A program made the translations under genes and the position numbers. The notes below the pieces were generated by a model that was not told the DNA's origin, ran no database searches, and worked only from the letters and a program-made list of their open reading frames with translations. A stretch of 64,000 nucleotides of DNA from Siphonodentalium dalli (lineage: Eukaryota > Mollusca > Scaphopoda > Gadilida > Siphonodentaliidae). Shown here in pieces: positions 21,333 to 30,850 of the stretch. Every line of letters begins with the position of its first letter. The stretch's first letter is position 1. The stretch spans positions 231,024,578-231,088,577 of the forward strand of contig CP136062.1 in NCBI GenBank assembly GCA_032622095.1, in the 5' to 3' direction.

Positions 21333-21514
21333 ACTGACATTGATGATCATTTATCATTCATACGATATAATCGATAACTCACATTGATGATTGTTTATCA
21401 TTCATTCGATATAATCAATAACTCCCGTTGATGACCATTTATCATTCATTCGATATAATCGATAACTCACAGTGATGATCATTTATCATTCATTTGATAT
21501 AATCAATAACTCAC
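21330..21514 (-). repeat. 44-bp donor-bearing tandem array, ~4-5 units
   Basis: Repeats of ataactcacattgatgat ca with a 44-45-bp period. On the minus strand each gives ATCAAY|gtgagttat, the donor of the exon at 21515-21594 with its last codons. One copy near 21420 has lost the GTGAG core (ctccc) and the outermost has ctgac. Confidence 0.88.
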
Positions 21515-21594
21515 GTTGATAATTGTTTTATTTGATTTATTTGCAGCTTCTTCGGCAGCTTCTTGTTTAAATGCTGCGGCCACCAGGTTCAAAT
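21515..21594 (-). CDS. Internal exon 1 (most 5' seen) of Gln-rich, POU2-like gene
   Basis: On the minus strand the exon is bordered by acceptor ttacag and donor gtgagtta, a strong consensus donor. It is 80 nt: two leading bases, then 26 codons beginning LNLVAAAFKQEAAEEAANKS and ending in IIN. It closes in phase 0, matching the phase-0 start of the exon at 20377-20505. The two leading bases require a phase-1 exon further right, which I could not find. The peptide is Ala/Glu-rich without a recognisable domain. Both splice borders are tandemly copied next door: acceptor copies at 21578-21725 and donor copies at 21330-21514. The exon call rests on splice signals, open frame and phase continuity, and is the least certain of the six. 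Family assignment comes from the downstream exons. Confidence 0.5.
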
Positions 21595-21725
21595 CTGTAA
21601 CGAGATAAAACGTAACATTAAAATAACATGTGGCTACCACGTTCAAATCTGTAACGATCCAAAACATAACATTATAATAACATGCGGCCACCAAGATCAA
21701 ATCTGTAACGAGCCGAAACATATAA
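21578..21725 (-). repeat. 54-bp acceptor-bearing tandem array, 3 units
   Basis: ggccaccaggttcaaatctg taac recurs at about 21578, 21632 and 21686. Read on the minus strand each contains ttacag|ATTTGAacctggtggcc, the acceptor and first codons of the exon at 21515-21594. Confidence 0.88.
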
Positions 21726-23072
21726 TTACAACAACAACACTGCATAGTGTGCTTCAGAACGAAAAAGTTGAATAAAATCAACAAATTTGTGAATTTAAAA
21801 AATATTCAAACATTAATGTAAATGGAGAAAATGCGACATTACACCAGTTTACACCTTTTATATGGAGCCGGCCTCGGACTTGGTATACACTTTATAGTGC
21901 TCCCCCACAAGGGAGCCTGTTTCAACTACATGTACCTGTATTTATATGTAAAGAATAATTGTAGGGTCTTGGAGTGATTTGCAATAATATTTTTTTAAAG
22001 AAGTGAAGAAAGAAATTTCTAAATAAAACATCTCAAAATAAGTAAAATGACCAAGTTATGCTTACCAAAAAAAGTGCTTAAAGGTACACAGGTTTTGAAA
22101 ATGTTCTGAATGGTACACAGGGTTTGTGATCGGCACCAGTGCAGTTACTTATACTGTGCTCCTGAATGTCTGACGCCCATCACTTCCATCAGCAATTCGT
22201 TTTCCATTCATTTTAATTTTCCTTGGTATGCACGGGGGCCAGGATAATATTGTAGGATACAAGGTTGAAATTTTAAGAATTATTAATTTTTGGGACCCGC
22301 CACATGGGGAACGCAAGTTTTTTCCTGTCCGACCTCGGACACACACCCTTCCAACACAAGTTTTTTCCAAGGGCAATTTGGGACCCATCCCCAGTTTGAT
22401 GAACAATTGTGAAAAGAGCAGGATAATTAGGCAGACCAAGGGTGTGAAAAATTTTAAATAATCATCCGGATGAAATGCCAATCATGTAACAGTCCTTCCC
22501 ATGAGGAAAACACAGCGAGAGCACTTATTTGCTCTCACAATTCAGAAGACAGGTGTCATTGTGCCTCTAATGTAATCTAAGTTGGGTTTTTCTCAAACAA
22601 AATGTCATTGTGGGATAGACCTATGTCCATTTACACTTTCACATGCCAATAATTTAACTGAGATGAGAAAGGTTCTAAATATACCTTTAGACAGATCAAT
22701 AATCAACGATTACAGTCACCATAAGCATTTTGACAACAGGGACGAGTGCAAAGTTTAGCACCCGTGAATTAAAAATAGCGAGTGCATACAGGTGCGAGAG
22801 CAATCACTCATGTATCCTGGGAAGGACTGATGTAAGCTCAATAAAAAGCACCAGAAATATCAGAAAATCACAAAACACTTATTAATTTGTCAATTAAGAT
22901 TCAGCATACATTCCCATATGTTACCCGCACCAGTACATGTGTATATATATATATGCATCAAAGAAGTGTTAAGAGTAGTGTATACTCTCACTTGGTGACT
23001 AGCCCCAGCTAGATGACCAAATGGCAAATAGTCTGTTTTAAATTTTAATCATATAATTTTCCATCTGTTCCA
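21726..23072. other. No gene seen (~1.35 kb)
   Basis: AT-rich, with short open frames (for example 22149-22481 minus, 110 codons) that lack recognisable domains or convincing splice context. An upstream exon of the minus-strand gene may hide here, but I could not identify one. Confidence 0.4.
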
Positions 23073-23076
23073 TTAA

Positions 23077-23442
23077 CCCTTTACCCAACAAACCGGCCAA
23101 AACAAGCTTCAACAGCCTAAAATATCTTCGATCTGTCTCAATAGAACCATACACATATGGATATCATTGGAATCGGCTCCTTGACCACATTGTGATAGTT
23201 ACAGTTATGCCCTGTGCCAATGCATTCTCTTATATATGCGAGTCGACCATAGGTCGCCTCGCATATATAAGAGAATGCATTGGTTTTAACACTTTTTACC
23301 ATTTTTTCTTACATTCTTTAACAATTTTATAATTTTTAATGTGTTAAGCCAATGCATTCTCTTATATATGCGAGGAGACCTATGGTCGACTCGCACATAT
23401 AAGAGAATGCATTGGCACAGGGCCGTTCTGTTGGGTAAAGGG
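23077..23442. mobile_element. piggyBac-type MITE, copy 3
   Basis: TTAA at 23073-23076 and 23443-23446 flanks ccctttacccaacaa...ttgggtaaaggg. It has the same internal ccaatgcattctcttatata palindromes as the other copies. Confidence 0.88.
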
Positions 23443-23493
23443 TTAACCATAACAAGTATAACATCAACATGTATTCTTTGCAAATAGCAGAAA

Positions 23494-23685
23494 CACAGGG
23501 GCTTGTAATGCGCTCGTTGCTCTGCCACACCCCCAACCTGCACTGCCGTTAGGCCAAAAATATGCGCCATTCCTACTAGTATATATGGGGGCCTATGTAT
23601 AGTACCATGATGTATAGATAGCACGATATAAGGGGAGTGCAGGTTTGGAGGGGGAGGGCATTGCAGCGCATTACAAGCCCCTGTG
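23494..23685. mobile_element. Foldback element with ~50-bp inverted termini
   Basis: The left end cacaggggcttgtaatgcgc pairs with the right end gcgcattacaagcccctgtg. Imperfect pairing continues inward to cccaacctgcact / agtgcaggtttgg. Total 192 bp, non-coding. Superfamily not assigned. Confidence 0.78.
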
Positions 23686-24178
23686 GCAGACATAGTAATG
23701 CCGAAATAAAATGTTTTATCATATGACTCAATCATTATTTACGTTGGAAAGAATGTCATAAATCAATTTCATATGAACTACTAGTTCATATCACCTTCCG
23801 ATAATTTGATTGGTTTGTTGACAAAAAAGTGTGTTTTGATTGGCTGAATGGCAGCCGCGACCAAGCCGTATCTCTAACTAAATGCAGGTCAAATTCGTGC
23901 GCGTCAATCAACGCGATGCCGAAATTCTCGCAATTATAATCTTGAAATATATAGTTTTGGACATTGTTATACGATAAATAGAATATGTAATTCGTATTTA
24001 TCTAATAAACATACGATATAATGTCACAAACTGAGAAGAGAATAGCGCACTATATCTTCGCGTGCATATTATTTCTGCTAGTTCACCAGGTGTAATTGGG
24101 CTTCCGGTATAATGAAGTGACGTCACATAACCTTTTGCTGCCGATGTCATATAGCTGTTTAGTGATTTGTGTCCTTTT
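23686..24178. other. No gene seen
   Basis: Contains a small palindrome atgaactactagttcat near 23773 and a TGACGTCA octamer near 24118. The phrase gataaatagaatatgtaatt cg near 23970 recurs near 25170, on the other side of the element at 24179-25112. Confidence 0.4.
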
Positions 24179-25112
24179 TATACGCCCTTTTGAAAAAAAG
24201 GCCGTATTATAGTATTGGTCTGTCCGTCCGTCCGTCCGTCCGGGCGTCCGTTAACCTGTTGTCCGGATGATAACTTTAGTTAGAGTGAACCAAAATTAGT
24301 AAAATTTGGTATGTGGGTTTATTAGCCGAAAAGTAAGTTCAAGTTCGAATTTGGGTTCTGCCCGCCAATTTTCACCGGAGTTATCCCCCTTATTTAACGT
24401 TTTTTGACTTAGAAAATCCTTGAAATTTGTTGTCCGGATGATAACTTTAGTATAGTTTATCGGAATGAATCCAAATTTGGTATATTACTTTCTCCCACCA
24501 AAACACAGGTCAAGTTCGAACTTGGGTTCTGTCTGACCATTTTTGGCAGAGTTATGCCCCTTTTTCGACTCAGAAAATTCATTTTTTCTTATGTTTTTTG
24601 GTTTCCGGATGATAACTTGATTTTGGAATGTTTATACGCAAAACCCATTTTTGTGGATTACATATATCTAAATACAGCTCAAGTCCGAATTTTGTTTTAA
24701 TCCGATAATTTTTGCGAGAGTTATGGCCCTTTTTGTTTACGTAATTTGACTTAGAAAATCCCTGAAATTTGTTGTCCGGATGATAACTTTAGTTAGAGTG
24801 AACCGATTTCAATCAAATTTGGTATGTGGGTTTATTAGGAGAAAAGACAGCTCAAGTTCGAATTTGGGTTCCGTCCGCCAATTTTCACCGGAGTTATGCC
24901 CCTTATTTGACGTAATTTTACTTAGAAAATCCCTGAAATTTGTTGTCCGGATGATAACTTTACTAGAGCTTATCGGATTCAATGATAATTTGGTATATTA
25001 CTTTCTTCCACCAAAACACAGGTTAAGTTCAAATTTGAGTTCCGTCTGCCAATTTTTACCTGAGTTATGCCACTTTTTTACCAGTTTCCTCCGACCCAAG
25101 AGAGGGCGTATA
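24179..25112 (-). mobile_element. Dispersed element, ~171-bp units x5, (GTCC)n tract, hairpin end
   Basis: It starts tatacgcccttttgaaaaaa aggccgta (hairpin), then (gtcc)n at about 24222-24250, then five diverged ~171-bp units marked by tccggatgataact near 24262, 24433, 24605, 24776 and 24947. It ends gagggcgtata, inverted to the start. The units contain gagttatgcccctttttgac tta, the reverse complement of the unit at 545-870, so this is the same family in opposite orientation. The 122-codon ORF at 24780-25148 is repeat-derived. Confidence 0.72.
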
Positions 25113-25186
25113 TTGCACGCCCAGCGTAGCTCTTGTTGGACATCATAATCAATTTATAGGTGTCATATGATAAATAGAATATGTAA

Positions 25187-25258
25187 TTCGTGTTTCTCTC
25201 ATATGATATTTATGAAACTCGTCACAAATTTTCATAAATATCACATGAGAGAAACACT
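25187..25258. repeat. ~28-bp inverted repeat (hairpin)
   Basis: gtgtttctctcatatgatat ttatgaaa is mirrored by tttcataaatatcacatgag agaaacac with a ~15-bp loop. It adjoins the element ending at 25112. Confidence 0.8.
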
Positions 25259-25444
25259 CATTTCATATCCTCTATATCATCACAAAAATGAATACTTGTT
25301 TTATAACATTTTATAGCATGTAAAATTACTCAGCTTTTCATTATATCGGTAGGCCCCAGAAATTCAAGCTCCCATCTACGCAAAGATTAACATTATACAA
25401 TGATACAGGAAATCTGTATATCTTTCAATATTCATACCATTTAA

Positions 25445-25827
25445 CCCTTTACCCAACAAGCCGGCCAAAAACGCCCAAATAAAGCTTCAACAGCCTAAAA
25501 TATCTTCGGTCTGTCTCAATAACACCATACAAATATGGATATCATTGGAACCGGTTCATTGACCACATTGTGATGGTTACAGTTATGCCCTGTGCCAATG
25601 CATTCTCTTATATATGCGAATCGACCATAGGTCGCCTCGCATATATAAGAGAATGCATTGGCCTAAAATAAATCTTTTTTTAACACTTTTTACCATTTTT
25701 TCTTACATTCTTTAACAATTTAAAAAAAATTTAATGTGTTAAGCCAATGCATTCTCTTATATATGCGAGGCGACCTATGGTCTATAAGAGAATGCATTGG
25801 CACAGGGCCCTTCTGTTGGGTAAAGGG
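25445..25827. mobile_element. piggyBac-type MITE, copy 4
   Basis: TTAA at 25441-25444 and 25828-25831 flanks ccctttacccaacaagcc...tgttgggtaaaggg. One internal palindrome has lost about a dozen bases near 25780 compared with copy 3. Confidence 0.88.
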
Positions 25828-25831
25828 TTAA

Positions 25832-26844
25832 AGCACCAGAAGAATTAAATGACCTGATATTGGCATCACACAGATGATTGAAGGTCAAAAAGTTGTGAAA
25901 ACTTGTGAGAACAGATGGAATTGCCTCTTTTATCAGTGCAATGTTTTCCTCATAACAAGACAGTCAATGACTGTGGTGTGCTCACCCGACTTTAAAGACT
26001 GAGAAGACTGGGACTCTGGTGACTACAATAGTCAGTACTTGTCAAATCACTTTAAAACAAGTAGTTATAAACAGGGACATAACTAGAGGGTCTTCTTTGA
26101 AGGTGTTCAACTTGAAATTTCCAACTGCAAACCCCTGACTTATAACCAGTTGACTCCCAAATGAACCAAACTATACATTTTACAACTGGTACTTTCAAGA
26201 TCTCCAACTGTTGGAAATTTCCAAAATGACATCCCTCATAAAGTTAGAAATATTCTAAATGTGGCGATTTGTTGGTCTAATTAGAACATATTTTCCAGTG
26301 AATACCAAAGTTCGGGGACAAATCCAGAACCACCCCCCCCCCATTTGCCCACCCCCAAATTAAGTGTTTAGCGTATAAATAAAGCTAATAATCCAAATAC
26401 ATGTATATGGGGTAAATCTCCTATATCTGCCTCCAAATTTGAACCAAATGTAAAACCCAACCTATGAGATCCATTGATCTTGTAATTTCAATATATCATA
26501 TCATTAGCATAGATGAAAATGAGTTAATAGCCTATAAAAATAATATTGTAACATCTGTTCAGTATACAACTGCAAAGAACAAACAGTTACGGTACACGTG
26601 GCTCGTTTAAATTTATATGAATAACAAAGATAACCATTCTCCCCATAAATCTCTAATTTGTTTATCAAACCCTATCAAGATAGATCATCTGTAATTACCA
26701 GTACCATTGCATAGCACATGCGAGAGTATGTATTGACTTATTAAGCATAGTGTTGATATTAAGCTTATTGTTGATAGTGAGACATGACTTGTCAAACAAA
26801 TTTAGTTTCATTGGGAATGTGAAATAACAAGGTATTACATATGG
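25832..26844. other. No gene seen (~1 kb)
   Basis: AT-rich unique-looking sequence with a poly-C run near 26332. No exon, RNA gene or repeat recognised. Confidence 0.4.
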
Positions 26845-27475
26845 GTGTTTAACCCTTCAAATGGCAAGGGTAATCTGTCTGTTCCTGATTTTTCTACCAG
26901 ACCCTGGACTGATTTCAACCAAATTTGGTGGGGTGATTTGGAGTGCCCCAGTGGATGTTATAATCATGATAGTTTTTGTTTATTTAATTTGAACAAAAAA
27001 GTCAAATTTAAGTCACATTTAAAAAAAAAAGTCAAATCTTTTTACTATCTAAAAACAAAAAGGATTTTCATTGTTTTCTTTTTGGTTAAATTGAGCAAGC
27101 AGCTTCAATTTAACAGTTTTTTTTTTAGTTATGTCCCTGGCTGTGCCCACATTTGACCCAGTGGCCTCATTTGAACAAATCTGAACCCCAGTCACACGAC
27201 CCTTCATACCAGATATGAAAATATTCGGCCTGATGGTATTTGAGAAGCTGTTTTAAGAATTACTATGGAGGGACCTCATTTTAACAAATCTGAATGTGAG
27301 TCACCTGGGGAACATACACACCAGATATGAACCCAATTCGGTCTTATGGTTTTGGAGATGTTCAAAGAATTGTTGACGGACGGATGGACGGACTGATGGA
27401 CGGACAGATGGTTGGATGATGGACGAGGAGTGATGACTATAGCTCCACCGGAGACTTCGTCTCAGGTGAGCTAAA
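26845..27475 (+). mobile_element. Dispersed element with gacgg tract and hairpin tail
   Basis: Contains two related segments (gacccagtggcctcatttga ac... and gagggacctcattttaaca...). Then comes gacggacggatggacggact near 27375 and a tail hairpin gagacttcgtctc near 27452 followed by aggtgagctaaaaa. Same tract-plus-hairpin layout as the elements at 340 and 21060. ORFs of about 100 codons on both strands look repeat-derived. Confidence 0.5.
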
Positions 27476-27976
27476 AAGCGTGACCCACCCCATGATATCG
27501 TGTTATAAAAGAACAAATATGGTGTAAATATTGAAACTAAGAGCCCCCTTCTCTTGATTAAAGATCTATTTTGGTCCAGTTTATAAGCCTGAACATTTAA
27601 AATCATTTTCAAAGTCATAAATTATCTTTAAACATGGAACATGGATTTGGAAAAAAACTTTACATGACATTAGAAAAATCTGCGATCGCAGTGCTCAGAC
27701 ACATCCACCCACCCGGACCTTATATCCTGGAATTGTCCCCCCCCCCCCCACCGGATAATGTACAATTATTCTGTAACAGAAATCATGGCAGACATGAAAA
27801 GTAAAAGCCATTTAGAATGAGATTTCAAAACCTGTGTAGTTTTCAGTACCGGTAGTTTAGTTGGTGAGAGTGACCCCTTCCGCCTAAGTTACCCTGACCT
27901 ATATATTACTGAGGCTGATTGTCGGACATGTTACAGTTACATATATTCAAGTCTGAGTTTAGTGTGCCTGTCATTT
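27476..27976. other. No gene seen
   Basis: Holds a poly-C run near 27737; otherwise nothing recognised. Confidence 0.4.
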
Positions 27977-28069
27977 GCAGAATGAGGTCCCCAGAGGGTG
28001 AATTTAGTGACGCTATCCCGCATAGTGGGCTAGAATAACTAAATTCACCTTCTGGGGACATCATTCTGC
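27977..28069. repeat. 93-bp foldback with ~31-bp stem
   Basis: gcagaatgaggtccccagag ggtgaatttagt is mirrored by actaaattcaccttctgggg acatcattctgc. A likely small foldback element or structured RNA-forming sequence; no further evidence for either. Confidence 0.8.
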
Positions 28070-28115
28070 TTAGGCCTCATCTTCTCTGGAAAGTTTCTTT
28101 CAGGCCTGGAAATCT

Positions 28116-28188
28116 CAAGGCGGGCTGGTGGGCTGCCCGCCTACAGCCCGCCTAGAATTTTCCAAGGCGGGCTTTTTATACCCCGCCT
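28116..28188. repeat. GC-rich cluster of short inverted repeats (aggcgggct)
   Basis: aaggcgggct at 28117 and 28164 faces agcccgcct at 28145 and ccccgcct near 28180, allowing alternative hairpins. Confidence 0.6.
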
Positions 28189-28667
28189 CGTCTACGATAG
28201 GACATTTATTATTTAGTTATTTTATTGTGTTTAATGAGTAAAATACTGCATCGAAATCGTAATTATATTGTACAGTGTGGGGACTGTGCGCATGCGTGAC
28301 CTGACGGTAATGTCAAATGGGAATTATAGCGGAATCAGTAAATTCCGGAACGAACTGTTTCGTAAATCTGATCTTTTGATCGATTCTCACACATTTTATG
28401 ACCAAAATAAATTATTTCTCTTCATAAGATTGAGCTTACAATATATTTCACTGGATAAAATGAACACATGTTTGTGGATAGTGAGAACCAAATGTCACTG
28501 TCCCAATTAAGTTCAACCTTTCGTTCCGTTTCCGGTTCCTATCAGTGAAAATTGTATTTAGCTTGCAGCCGTCTTTTATCGCTTCGATTGACAATATTTT
28601 AATATAATTAGCTAAATATATCCACGTATTCTAGTTTACACTGTTATTCAATTATTAAAGTTCAGAA
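28189..28667. other. Unassigned sequence before the gap
   Basis: AT-rich. An 80-codon plus-strand ORF at 28268-28510 shows no known domain. A tgcgcatgcgt motif near 28286 resembles an NRF1-type site but is a single short match. Confidence 0.35.
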
Positions 28668-28767
28668 NNNNNNNNNNNNNNNNNNNNNNNNNNNNNNNNN
28701 NNNNNNNNNNNNNNNNNNNNNNNNNNNNNNNNNNNNNNNNNNNNNNNNNNNNNNNNNNNNNNNNNNN
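28668..28767. other. Assembly gap (100 N)
   Basis: Exactly 100 N bases separate unique sequence from the 56-bp array. A round 100 usually denotes a scaffold join of unknown true size, so the left border of the array is not observed. Confidence 0.98.
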
Positions 28768-29205
28768 GGGACCTGTGTATTAAGGTATTAAGGTGGATGA
28801 TCGTGGTGGGGTTGTCGCACCAGGGGACCTGTGTATTAAGGTATTAAGGTGGATACTCGTGGTGGGGTTGTTGCACCAGGGGACCTGTGTATTAAGGTAT
28901 TAAGGTGGATACTCGTGGTGGGGGTGTTGTCAGCACCAGGGGACCTGTGTATTAAGGTATTAAGGTGGATACTCGTGGTGGGGTTGTCGCACCAGGGGAC
29001 CTGTGTATTAAGGTATTAAGGTGGATACTCGTGGTGGGGTTGTTGCACCAGGGGACCTGTGTATTAAGGTATTAAGGTGGATACTCGTGGTGGGGTTGTT
29101 GCACCAGGGGACCTGTGTATTAAGGTATTAAGGTGGATACTCGTGGTGGGGTTGTTGCACCAGGGGACCTGTGTATTAAGGTATTAAGGTGGATACTCGT
29201 GGTGG

Positions 29206-30850
29206 GGTTGTCGCACCAGGGGACCTGTGTATTAAGGTATTAAGGTGGATACTCATGGTGGGTTGTCACACCAGGGGACCTGTATTAAGGTATTAAGGTG
29301 GATACTCGTGGTGGGGTTGTCGCACCAGGGGACCTGTGTATTAAGGTATTAAGGTGGATACTCGTGGTGGGGTTGTTTGACCAGGGGACCTGTGTATTAA
29401 GGTATTAAGGTGGATACTCGTGGTGGGGTTGTTGCACCAGGGGACCTGTGTATTAAGGTATTAAGGTGGATACTCGTGGTGGGGTTGTCGCACCAGGGGA
29501 CCTGTGTATTAAGGTATTAAGGTGGATACTCGTGGTGGGGTTGTCGCACCAGGGGACCTGTGTATTAAGGTATTAAGGTGGATACTCGTGGTGGGGTTGT
29601 CGCACCAGGGGACCTGTGTATTAAGGTATTAAGGTGGATACTCGTGGTGGGGTTGTCCCACCAGGGGACCTGTGTATTAAGGTATTAAGGTGGATACTCG
29701 TGGTGGGGTTGTCGCACCAGGGGACCTGTGTATTAAGGTATTAAGGTGGATACTCGTGGTGCGGTTGTCGCACCAGGGGACCTGTGTATTAAGGTATTAA
29801 GGTGGATACTCGTGGTGGGGTTGTCACACCAGGGGACCTGTATTAAGGTATTAAGGTGGATACTCGTGGCGGGGTTGTCACACCAGGGGACCTGTATTAA
29901 GGTGGATACTCGTGGTGGGGTTGTTGCACCAGGGGACCTGTGTATTAATGTATTAAGGTGGATACTCGTGGTGGGGTTGTCACACCAGGGGACCTGTATT
30001 AAGGTATTAAGGTGGATACTCGTGGTGGGGTTGTCACACCAGGGGACCTGTATTAAGGTGGATACTCGTTGTGGGGTTGTTACACCAGGGTACCTGTGTA
30101 TTAAGGTATTAAGGTGGATACTCGTGGTGGGGTTGTCGCACCAGGGGACCTGTGTATTAAGGTATTAAGGTGGATACTCATGGTGGGGTTGTTGCACCAG
30201 GGGACCTGTGTATTAAGGTATTAAGGTGGATACTCGTGGTGGGGTTGTCGCACCAGGGGACCTGTGTATTAAGGTATTAAGGTGGATGATCGTGGTGGGG
30301 TTGTCACACCAGGGGACCTGTGTATTAAGGTATTAAGGTGGATACTCGTGGTGGGGTTGTCGCACCAGGGGACCTGTGTATTAAGGTATTAAAGTGGATA
30401 CTCGTGATGGGGTTGTCGCACCAGGGGACCTGTGTATTAAGGTATTAAGGAGGATACTCGTGGTGGGGTTGTCGCACCAGGGGACCTGTGTATTAAGGTA
30501 TTAAGGTGGATACTCGTGGTGGGGTTGTCGCACCAGGGGACCTGTGTATTAAGGTATTAAGGTGGATACTCGTGGTGGGGTTGTCGCACCAGGGGACCTG
30601 TGTATTAAGGTATTAAGGTGGATACTCGTGGTGGGGTTGTCGCACCAGGGGACCTGTGTATTAAGGTATTAAGGTGGATACTCGTTATGGGGTTGTCGCA
30701 CGAGGGGACCTGTGTATTAAGGTATTAAGGTGGATACTCATGGTGGGTTGTCGCACCAGGGGACCTGTGTATTAAGGTATTAAGGTGGATACTCGTGGTG
30801 GGGTTGCCGCACCAGGGGACCTGTGTATTAAGGTATTAAGGTGGATACTC
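29206..30850. repeat. Higher-order block, copy 1 (second copy +8314 bp)
   Basis: Rare markers recur at an exact 8314-bp shift: tcatggtgggttgtcacacc (29254 and 37568), ggttgtttga (29371 and 37685), cgcacgagg (30701 and 39015 for cgagg) and gttgccgcacc (30807 and 39121). The order of unit subtypes between them is the same, so this is a long duplicated block and not chance. Confidence 0.9.

Noticed and set aside
23286-23735. 149-codon minus-strand ORF
   Set aside because: Composite of a piggyBac MITE end and the 23494-23685 foldback element.
28268-28510. 80-codon ORF with nearby NRF1-like motif as a promoter and gene
   Set aside because: Single short motif, no domain, no splice context.
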